A stretch of 64,000 nucleotides of DNA. It comes from Metridium senile (Eukaryota > Cnidaria > Anthozoa > Actiniaria > Metridiidae). The notes under the pieces are model-generated. The model was not told the origin of the DNA and made no database searches. It saw only the letters and a program-made list of their open reading frames with translations. The stretch covers positions 20,842,375 through 20,906,374 of the forward strand of contig OX459098.1 of assembly GCA_949775045.1 (NCBI GenBank), written 5' to 3'. Positions 10,941 through 22,900 of the stretch are shown in pieces (the first letter of the stretch is position 1; the number at the start of each line of letters is the position of its first letter). Both the position numbers and the translations under genes were made by a program.

Positions 10941-13900
10941 GTAAAATATAGATTAGCTACTAGTTAGTATTTCGTATTGTACAAATTAGAGCTAGCCCCT
11001 TTACAAAGCAAGCTTTTGTAGCTTATTTTCAAAACCTTCTCGGTAATGGATCGCTAATCCTGTGACTAGTGGCCGTACTATTCTAGTGTTACCATGCCAA
11101 CAGGTGGCTACTGTCAGCTTAACCAGGTCACGTCAGGTTCCAAACAAGAAACGATGAAGTGTTATTGAAATCAAAATAAAACACTTTGAGTAACCTCTAG
11201 CAGGAATAAAACAAAGGAGATAGTCTTGCTATTAGACTGTTTAAAGTAAACTACTTAACGGACCAAAGAAATCGGCAGCCATTGAAGAATTAAAGTCAAC
11301 CTTCGCGCCGACATGTAAACTAAAACAAACACAAAACGATACAAAATGACACATATTTCTCACAAAAATAAAATAAAAATATAACCAAAAAAGGTTAAAT
11401 CTCGCTAAAGGTTTCTGTGTAAATCACTGAAGGTTTCTGTGTAGACTGCTGTAGAGGAAGCAAGTGATCAAGTAATTAATGGTGATATGAAGGACTGCTA
11501 AACCGGTTAAAAAACGACAGCTACAAAGCAGGTGCTGTGAAACGACTGAGAAGTACTCATCACTACTATCACCAACTGTATCTATTTCACAGCCATTATA
11601 ATCTGGAATTTATCCGATGATTTCAAATATATGTGTACACATTGTTGTTATTTCTGCGAGGTTTTTTTTTTTTTACAATTGTAACGACTTGAAAATGAAA
11701 AAAAAAAGAAAGTGAAATTATTTTTAAATCAGATGAAATGTGTAGTAATTTGTAGAAATATTTTTTTTCTCGTGTTACAAATGAGAATTTAAGGTGACAA
11801 AATAACTAGCAAAAAAACAAAAATACACCGTTCCAACCTGTCATAGATAAAAGGGGTTATCCCAGTCTATTGGCTGCTTAAATAAAGTACCAGTAAACCT
11901 CAAACAGCCGTTGAATAAATGCTCTTTCACTAAATAAAAACAAAAGGAGATCACAAAAAGCCGTCAAGCTGGGTTAGCAAGTCGCACAGTTGATTCACCA
12001 CTCCTGAGCCTTGTAGTCGGTTTTGTTGAAAACCGAAATTATAAACTACCAAGTCATGAATTAAATATTATATCCTTTGAGATAGATCCCACAATAATAT
12101 CAGTTCAAAATGGAGTCTTTACTGTAAAATTTCACCGTTGAATCATCGAGTGAAGTGAAAAGCAGGAAGAAGGATCAGTGTGTTGTTATTCCGTTATTAA
12201 GGTAAGATCAAGTCCGGTTACAGAAGTCCAAATGTCATCATAAAAGTTTTGTGTTTTCAAATGGTCCGCCAGGTCGATGAAAAACCCAAATTCCAAAGAT
12301 ATGAACTCATCGTTCACGCAAAATGAGCATCAAATCACAGCTATTTAACCCACTCCGCCACTAAAAACTGCGAATTAACTTTAGCAGTTATGGGTTAACT
12401 ATAATTGAAATATGTTTTTAATTAGACAATGAAATATTTCTTTGAAATAGTTATGAAGTACATGAATTTAAATTTAACTTACTACATTTAATATCTACAA
12501 GAATTGAGTTGTTACAATACAAATAAACATGTTTAAGTTCATTATATTTCAGCAAGTTTTATTCACTTTAATGAAAACAAGGATTTAACAAGTACACGTG
12601 AAATGAAAATGAAGAGAGAGCTAGCGAGTACCTAAAATTTACGTGCATCTACAAATCAGTCAAAAACCAACGAAGCGTACAAAATCAGGAAAGATTTCAT
12701 AGCTTAAAATATACAACTGACCTCACCAAATACACACTTAAAACGTCTATAATCTTTATATTTACCTACAAAAACAGCTTCTATGGTAGAGGCAATTGAA
12801 GTTGGAAATAATGTTTTGATGATTAAACAGGATGTGCAAAGAAAAACTAAAGTTCAGGCAAGAAATCCAACATAGTTGCTCGTAAATCTCCAAGATGACC
12901 AAAGGGAAAGGTACCAACACATTATATAGTTATTTAACGAATATTTTTCTTTTTTAAATATATATAAAGCTACAGAGAAAACTACGAATTAGAGGAAAGA
13001 GATTTATCGATATTTTTGTCAACAATGGATTTTTATGTGATTTTCCCGCCAAAAATAGACAACTAAAAAAACATGATCCATTGCGCGCGGAGACGACCTT
13101 ATACTGTACCATTGCGCACTATTTCTACGCATCTCTAAATGTACAGTGTTAACTTTGAGTTTATATTATTTAATGTTTTAGAAGCTGGAAGAATACAAGT
13201 TTATGTCCGCGTGCGTCCTTTTACGGAGAAAGAACGAGAGAAGAAAGAGATTAATGCAGTCGCTTTACACCACGATCACTCACTGGTAAGTTATCTACCA
13301 GATCGCTGGAAGTAATAAAGCTATGGAATAATAGTTCTCTTGTAAAAAAAGGATTATAAACATTATTTTCTTTCCTAATCCTCGGTATTGGATATTTGTA
13401 GTAGTTTTGTTAGTGATTACAATGAATATGTGAAAAACGTTGTAAACAAAATTGCGCAGAATTCAATAATTGTACTATTTAGTATTTGTATTTCATAGAC
13501 ATAGAGTAGAGTACAAACACTAAAAGTGTGCAACATAAATACCACTAAATACTGCTAAATTATGCAAATTCTTTTGTTCTCTATTGTTTAGTAATCAACA
13601 CTATTTAGTGGTAAGTAAGTAAGTAAGTAAGTAAACTTTATTTAGGCAGGGTAGCCCATTCAGCAACTAGGCTGGTATCCAGAGGGGCCCTGCAAAAAAA
13701 AAAAAAAATAATAATAATACGAAGTATTGCACACTTTTAGTGTTTGTACTCTACAAACAATATATTCGTGAAATACAAATACTAGAGTACAAACATTAAA
13801 AGTGTGCAACATAAATACCACTAAATACTGCTAAATTATGCAAATTCTTTTGTTCTCTATTGTTTAATCAACACTATTTAGTGGTAAATAGTACAAAGTA

Positions 13901-16900
13901 TTGCACACTCTTAGTGTTTGTACTCTACATATTATAAATTAGTGCTACATTAAACAATAGAAGAAAAAAAAAAGAATAAGCACAAATTGTACAATTAATT
14001 AATGTTTCTCGGATATACTATTTGCGCAGTATTGTTTGCACTCTAGTGTTTTGTACAATCATATAAATTATATTTTTATTAATTTAACGGTGCTAATAGT
14101 TCAACAATAAGTTCATTCATTATACTTCTAGCGCTAGATGTATTCACGTTAACAAATCGCAATGATCTGTAAGGTTCTTTACAGTAATACAACTCCTTTT
14201 TTGTAGATTCGCGTACTGGATCCTAGACGAGATACAAACTATTTCTTTGATGGAGTGTTTGGACCAGAGTCCTCGAACCACGAAGTACGTATAGGATAAA
14301 ATGAGAAAAATGAGCATGTGAGCAGAGTGGTGTGCTAAAACATTTAACGTAGAGGTAGTGAGTGTGAGTCTCCCCAATTAGTAGGACACTTGTGTCTGGT
14401 TAGATGATTGTGATCAGAGTTGTGTACTAAAATAATTACCGTAGAGGTAGTGAGTGTGAGTCTCCCCAATTAGTCACTGGCTAAATACAATGAGACGTAA
14501 AAAAGTGATTTATTTTATAATGATTGTTCAAAAATCTAATATCTATATCTATTATTTATCTATAATACAACAGCTTTACCTTAAAGTTGGTCGACCCCTT
14601 GTCTATGCAGCTCTCAATGGCTACAAGGGAACACTGCTGACCTATGGACAAACGGGCACAGGTGAGGTTTTGCACTATTTTATGCCCGCTAAAATATATT
14701 CCACACTCATTTTGTAATATCATATTTATCTGTTCAAGTCTAAAGTATTAACAGTTTTTGTATACTTTACACAAAAACTGATTCTTGGATGTATTTTAAC
14801 GCGCGTAGAATAGTGCAGCGCATTAATGACGTCACAAAAATGGAAACAAAGGCTTAACTCGGACAAACAAACTTTGATTTAACTTTCAGCAGACTATTTT
14901 CAACGCCAATCGAAGCACATGTTTGTTTAATCACTATTTGTTATTCTAATTTTAGCAGAAAATGATAAGATCGGTTCATATATTGCTCAACACGGTTAAA
15001 CTGAACACAATGTTTGTCCGAGTCTTGGAGCTATTTTTAGCATTCATGCGCTGCGCTATTGTGCAAGGAATCAGTGTCCCATAATGCTTTGTTAAACAAA
15101 ATGATAATTGTGAACATTTCATATTACTGTTACACTATGACATTTTTTCAGCATATCATGTCTGTCAATGCTTTTGCGACACAAGTTGCTGGAGGGGTGA
15201 TACACCGTGTAATGGTGTTGCAAGTTGCTGAGCTTCGTTTTAAAAAGTAGTAATATACTCTACTTTGTGCAATGCTGTCTACAAAAACAACATTGCTGTG
15301 CATTCTTCAGTGTTGCAAAGCCATTGCGAGACAAGTTGCTGAAAAAAAATAGCACAGCCAATGCCAGGGGGTGTCCCAAATGCAAATGAAGGGCTCTTAA
15401 GGTGTTAGGGGGTGTCCTGTCCCTAAATGTCTTAAGTAAAATAGGGGTAATGGCGGCGCTAGGGTGTGTCTGGTGCCTGAAGGGACACCCCCTAGATCCA
15501 CCCCTTACAGTGTAAAAGTGCCTTTAGATGTTAACATGTTTACCTTGATGTACAGGTAAAACGTACACGTTGCTCAGTGAAGATGGTGTGACGACCAACG
15601 TTGTAAACCACTGCTTTGAAAGAATACAAGAAGACACCATACACAGTTATAAGGTAACACAACGGCGATATCACATATTCTAGTCACGCGCGCCAGCTGC
15701 ATTGTTACTCAAATCTTCACAAGAAGATGAACAATTGTAGATGCAACTCTGTCCATTTTCTTCAAGTATAGCCAATGATGGACACTTTCTTGAGACTTTG
15801 CGATGTGCATTGTGTATGTTCTCTAAACGCGTGCCTTTCAATAGTTGGTCTCGCGAGCTTATAAACGCCTCTTGTTTATGTCAATATGGTCACGCTTTCT
15901 TTTAAATGCCCTTGCGTGACAAATTCCTTGTAACATCATCCTCTTGTTTATGACCATATGCTCACGCTGCATGCCTTGTATATTTACTAGCGTGACATTT
16001 ATAAATTGATACTGATATTCTTTGTAACTTTTTATCAGGTCACGTGCTCTTTCCTACAAGTCTACCAGGAAAAGGTGTACGATCTTCTAAACCAAAGGTT
16101 TACAGTCGAACTTCCTGTTCGTGAACATCCCAAAAAAGGTAAACAAGACAGTTACTACGGTTCATGTGATCATTGGTAATTCTCGTCTGTTTATCAAGCG
16201 CCTAGCCCGGAGCTGACAAGGCTCCACAACAGTCTACACCAATATGCCATTTGCATTATAGCGTCATATAATCATACCAGTACCAGAATGCTTTGCCTAC
16301 TTTCCTTTGTGTAATAATTAGTGTCCATTGTTCTAGTATTCATAAGAAGGAATACAAATCTGAATAACAAGAAAATTCGTAAAGCATTCTGGTACTGGTA
16401 GTAAAATGACGCCATTGTGCAAACTTCCAATTAATGCGAGACCTACATGTTAGAGCATAATTATACACAGAGGCCAGGAATTCCATGAAAACCTCTTCCT
16501 GTAAATTGTTAAAGGTTCTGTAAAATATACATCACTCATTTTGACAGTCATTTGATTGTTTTTGTTGTTGTTTTTCAGGTGTCTATGTAGCAAACCTGAC
16601 CCAAAACGAAGTCAAGTCTGCTGAAGATGTTCATGGTCTGTTGGAGTTTGGTAAACGACAACTCGTTATGGCGGAGACAAAGATGGTCCGTCACTCTAGC
16701 AGGTAAAAACACTGGACAGGATCTAAAACAAGGGAAAATAAAAAAGTATTATTACTTTATAATAAATCTGACTGTGAAATAAGAAATTTAGTACTAGAGA
16801 ACAGGACAGGATCTAAAACAAGGGAAAATAGAAAAGTATTATTACTTTATAATAAATCTGACTGTGAAATATGAAATTTAGTACTAAAGAACTGGACAGG

Positions 16901-19900
16901 ATCTAAAACAAGGGGAGAATGACAAATATAATTACTATGCAATACATCTGACTGCGAAATAAGAAATTCAGTATTCAAGACATTTTTGGTATCATAGTTA
17001 TACACCCTTTCCAAGAAAAGTACACAAGCTAGTGGCGCAAAGGATCATGGATCAGTTCAGAAACAAAATGTGCATTCCGTTTGCCTATCTTTTATCTGAT
17101 AAGTCAAAATAATAATGCCAATAAGTAAGTTCTCAATAACGCATTGACAAGTGTAACAATATGGTCATAAAATCCCTTATTTCTAGTAAAGTATACATAG
17201 GTTACCCATAGAGTTTCTCGGAAAGGGTGTATAACGGCTAAAGCTGTACTGTGTAATAATGAATTCTGATGGTCAAGACGTCCCCGTAACTATGAATTGA
17301 CAAGCCTCTCTTACGCGTTTCTAGAAAGTTTCTTGGTTTAACTTTGTTCTTTTCTGGCAGATCCCATTCTATTATGCAGTTTATTATCGAAAGGAGATTG
17401 AAAGCACACATTGCACTGGGTGAGAATAATAATGATCGTCTTTTAGGGTCATTGATTTAGAGATTTAGACAGATTATGTTTAAGACAAACAAACAAAAAG
17501 ACAGACATGAAAGTAAAAAGAGGGACATACAGACATGCAGATAGACAAAGAGGCAGACAGGCAAACAGACAGACAGGATAACAGACAGGCAAACGTAAGG
17601 ACTAATAGACAGACAAACAGTCGAACGGATGGATATAATTTAAAGTTATTATTGATTAATTTAATTATTAAATTACAGACGGATAGATACTGAAACAGGC
17701 AGACATACTGAAAAACGCACTAGTAGACAGACAAACAGTCGAACGGACGGACGGACAGATAGATCAGCTCAACTAACATCGGAAAGTTTGTTTCTCGCCT
17801 CATCTATAATTTCTTAACATTTGTTATTGATTTATTGACAGAACAAGCTTCAACTGAAGAACTAGGGCCCAAATCTCCTGAGTATGTACATGATTCAATC
17901 ATGGCAGTCGATGAAACGATTAACAACCTTCTGAAGGAACTAAAACAAGACAGGAAAGGTCACCACAGGGTAATGGAACTAAAGCTTGGTGTAGATTGTG
18001 CTTATCTAAAATAAAGAACATACAATGTGCACCACATGAATGGCAATATATTCCCAACATTGAACAGGGGATCTAGGGGAGATGTGCAGGGGTGTGCACC
18101 CTCTCCTGCATAGACGACTTTGACCGCTTTCTCTGTCAATAATTTGGTAATATATTCCTGGATAGTGTCCTAATAATGATGCACCCCTCCTGAACGTGGT
18201 GAGCCCCATAATGAGAAGTCACCGTCATAGCCAACGCAAACAGCATCACAACTTCCATCACCATCACCATCAACCAAAGCTGTGGTCAAGAGCTTCACAG
18301 AAACAATCCTTAACATTCTTTGGTGTTTTGTTTTTCAGAGAGAACGAGAGTGTCTTAGAGAACTTATGGAAAAAGAGGTAAGCATATATACAAGATGGTA
18401 CTAGCCGTCGGGGTTTCGAGCGTTTGTGATTCCCGTCATGCACAGGTCAAAGCATCGCAGCCTGGACGAAACCCGGACGGATCTGAGTCTAACAACTAGT
18501 TGTTTGGAATAATCTCGATACAAATTACCTTTAACATTTGTTTTACTTATTTAGTTAGATGATAGCCACTCGTTCAAAGGAGACGTCATTGTTAGAGGGA
18601 AGATCAACCTGTAAGTACATGCTTGTAAGATGTTCCTACATAGCTTTAATACTCCAGTTTAACTTTATCTAGTACCGCTGTACTGTAAATATTCACAAAT
18701 TCCAAGCCAAGCACGGGAGAATACTACCGCTGAGCAATAAAAACACATTTAAATTTAAACCTTAGGAGATTATTCCTGTGCAAAAGCGCCTTTTGTCAAA
18801 ATGTACAGCGGTGCTAGATAACATGAAAGTGGAGTATTGTGACGAGTATTACTTGTTCATCCAATGGTTACCAGTGTCCTAATCAGTTGTTTGTGTTTGT
18901 TTTAGCTGTGATCTGGCAGGCAGTGAACGTCTAACAAAGACCAAGGCTGAAGGAGTTCGACTGACAGAAGCCAAGTACTTGAACACATCTCTACTAGAAC
19001 TCGGGTAAGTGAAGCAACAAACCTCTAGATAACGGCGAAAAATATAAACTCGGATATTTAGAGTAGAAGATATTGCTAATTTCTCACACCCAGCGTGAGT
19101 CCAGTCACACACAATACCACTACATTCGAGTATTATTCTTGACTTTCACCTACGTCACATCCGCCGTGACGTATAATTTGATCCGCCATATTGGTGTACA
19201 GACTAATGTAAACAGACTCACACGTTCGATATATTTGCTTCATTTTCTCGTCTTTAAAATGCCTATGTGTCTTATTGTTTGTTGTTCCTTAAGAAGTGGT
19301 CGCGATAAGGGAATCAGAATGTATCGTGTACCGACTGTTGTGACAAATCAGGGCTCTGAGGCAGAGGAATTATCAAAAGAACGGCGTCGCATGTGGATCT
19401 CAGCGATAAGCCGCGATAAGTTAACGGACAAAATATTAAACAACGACCGTGTTTGTGAACGACATTTTGTTTCAAAAAAGCCTGCTGCACCTTGGGATCG
19501 ATTTAACGTTGACTGGGTCCCAACTCAAGAGTTAGGACATGAAAAAAAGCCATTTGAAGACGATGAAGAAGCAAAAGCCGAAGTTAATCTTGCTCGAGCT
19601 GAGAGGTCTAACGAAAGGCGAAAAAGGCGATCAGAACTCCTAGAGCAGGAGAGGCTGCTAAAACTACAAAGATTAAACGAGCCAGGACTTCCGCTAGCTG
19701 ATATTTCCCTTGAGATCGAAAGCTCGGAAATTCAGGAAACAGAATTACAGCTCGAGGATCGCCGCAGTTGTGCAACACAAACGGAGGCCTTCGACCACTT
19801 GTACCGGTCTGTGGCTTCTTCCCAGGACATTTCGCCACAAACTGATGCCTCTTGTCAAACCGATGAGTTTGATTATTTATTTAGCCAGTCAAATAGCAAG

Positions 19901-22900
19901 CCCTTTGATCAAGACTACTTGAGAGATGATGATGCCAAAGTCTCTTTCTACACAGGATTGCCTGGATATGACATTCTTGTCAAAACATTCAATTATGTTT
20001 CACCATATGTGACAAGAAAAACAATAAGTCTGAACCCGTTTCAGGAAATGGTAATGGTACTAATGAAACTAAGGCTTAATGTACCTTTACAGGATTTAGC
20101 CTACAGGTTTGGGGTATCCCTGCCAACTGTGTCAAGGATATTTGCACACTGGCTATTTATCATGGATGTGCGCTTGTCCCCCCTGATTAAGTGGCCAGGA
20201 AGGGAAGACCTTTGGAGAACAATGCCTCAAAGTTTCAAATTTTCATTTGAAAACAAAACAACAGTTATTATTGACTGCTTCGAAGTGTTTTGTGTTAAAC
20301 CATCAAACCTCCTGGCAAGAGCACAAACATTTAGTTCATATAAGCACCATAATACAGTGAAAGTGTTAATTGGCATAACCCCACAAGGGACTGTATCATT
20401 TGTCTCACAAGCCTGGGGAGGTCGAACTTCAGACAAATACCTTACTGAGAATTGTGGCATACTAAATAAATTGTTACCTGGAGATCTAGTCATGGCAGAC
20501 AGAGGGTTTACGATTCATGAAGGTGTTGCGCTTAAACATGCTAAGCTGGTAATTCCAGCTTTCACAAAAGGAAAAGCACAATTGGATCCAGTGGAGGTCG
20601 AGATGACACAGGGGATTGCAACAGTCCGAATTCATGTTGAGAGGGTAATTGGACTTTTACGTCGAAAGTACACCATTCTAGAGGGTATATTGCCTACCCA
20701 TTATTTAACATGTGATCCCTCAGACATACCAGAGGCCCAAGTACCAATAATAGACCGCATTATAAGAGTTTGCTCTGGACTTGTCAACCTTTGTGGACCA
20801 ATTGTACCATTTGACTGAATTCCAGTTGTTTTTTTCTAAGAGAAACTCAAATGCTTAACAGTTTGATTTGAAAGTTGATTTCACACAGCATGGTTTGAAC
20901 TGCCTGCTGTACTTGATTAGAAAACAAAAACAATACATGATTATCAATAATAATAATAATCTTTATTTAATTTTGGTAACAATATTCAGCTATATGGGCT
21001 GGTTACCAGACTCATTTGCATAGCTTCATGCCTTACTTTCTATTTAAGTGAAATATGGTGCTTTTTTCATATGAATATATATATATAAATGACACGATTT
21101 TCTAATAAAGTATGACAAGTAAAAATAATTTTAACATTTTCTAGTTTTACATCAAATTTTATCTAGCCTTTTTACTTATATATTGTACAAATGAATATTA
21201 TAAGCGAAATCACAAGAGGAGTAAACATTTTGGTTTAGGTCTAAACATGTAGTGTCTTTGTGCTGTTGATGGCTTTTTAATAAAAGCTAAAATTTACAGA
21301 CCAAAATGTTTACTCTTCTCATGTATTGTATTGTTTAATAATTAATGTGTGCTCAAAAGACCATTTGTGAATAAATACTGTAATAAATATTATTAACTTG
21401 TAATATAATGGACTCAATATAAAATATACAGCTATTTCAAAAAACATAGAATACTGAATACTGCATACTGAATAGTGCATTGCAAGACCGAAATGCATTT
21501 TGGGACAGGAAATATTGTTTAAAGTAAAAATAAACAATAATAAGTTATTTTATTCTTAGTGCATTTCATTTAAAACAATATACGAGCTAGTTATGGGGAG
21601 TAATTATCGCTATATATTTATATTTCATCAAAATGAATGAGACCCACAATGCCCTTTGGTCTTGGAATACACTATTCAGTATTCAACCTTTCTTGAAATA
21701 GCTGTATACAAATAAATTATTGTAACAAATACCAAGAACAACTAATTAATGCAAGGTAATTATTACACCTGTTTTCAAAAACGTTGTCCTATTTGAAATT
21801 AGTAATCAGTAGTTAGTAATTTGTTAATAGTGAAATAGGAATTAAGAAGTCAATCAAAAACAGGCGTCAGCATGACTGCAACATGTGTAGCATGCAGAGT
21901 GAATTTATTTACGTTTGAATGCAATGCAAATTGTGCCATTAATTAATTCCTATTTCACTATTTACAAATTACTAATTACTATTTGCTTTTTTCAAATAGG
22001 ACAACGTTTTTTGAAAACAGGTGTAAGTTAAAATTGAAATTTCTAAATAGTAGGAAATGGTGATACTTGACTATTCTTTAAACAGTCATGGAGATGTTGC
22101 CTTATTCTCCTGTGATCAAAATTAATATTATCCGGTGCAAAGCCATAGACCAGACAAGTAGCAAATGCTACTGCAAATACACCGCAGTCATGCCCATTTA
22201 GTTGTTGCTGAACTGGAACAATCTCAATAGCAACATTACTGTCAGCGAGTAGACTTTCTACTTGTGCTTTAATTTCATCCTCAATTATGTCACTGTATAA
22301 ACTGTCATATAATTTGATTGTCCCAGGGGTGCAGTCAATTGTGCTAACACAAACCCAATGAGAACTTCCTGTGTGTAATATCTGAACAAATTCACTTGTC
22401 ATAATGTCAAAACTTCTGCATACACCTAATGTCGGACGCTGGAATCCATCAATAAGAGGGTTCACCTTCTGTAGGCAAACATGTGCTTGCTGTATTATGT
22501 CACAATTTAACCAGCCAGTAGGGGATAGTATCAAATTATAATCTATGCTTGTAAGTGTAGACAGGGCACCTTTTGCATTTCCTTTCACATGTGTCTCTTT
22601 GATAAATTCTACACTGTCACTATCACTGTCACTATCCACAATGGATGATGGGGTACTAATTGGGCTAGGGATTCTGGGAATTGTTTTCACAACAGGTGTA
22701 GCAGGTTTCTGCTTTGGGCTAGATGGATGTGACACAAGCTCAGGTTTACAATCTACTGGTGACTGCTGCAATGGTTTTGCATTTGTGGCATCTATTTTAC
22801 AGTTACTGCATTTCCAATTTACACTGTTGTTTGGTCTGCGCTTGTAATTGAGACAATTAAGATGGAAAAACTTTCCATGGGGGCAGTTTGTTTCCTTACA

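Noticed and set aside
19073..19258. N-terminal extension of the transposase frame
   Set aside because: It starts outside the element's terminal inverted repeat and its first part is host intron; the THAP domain begins at the 19259 ATG.
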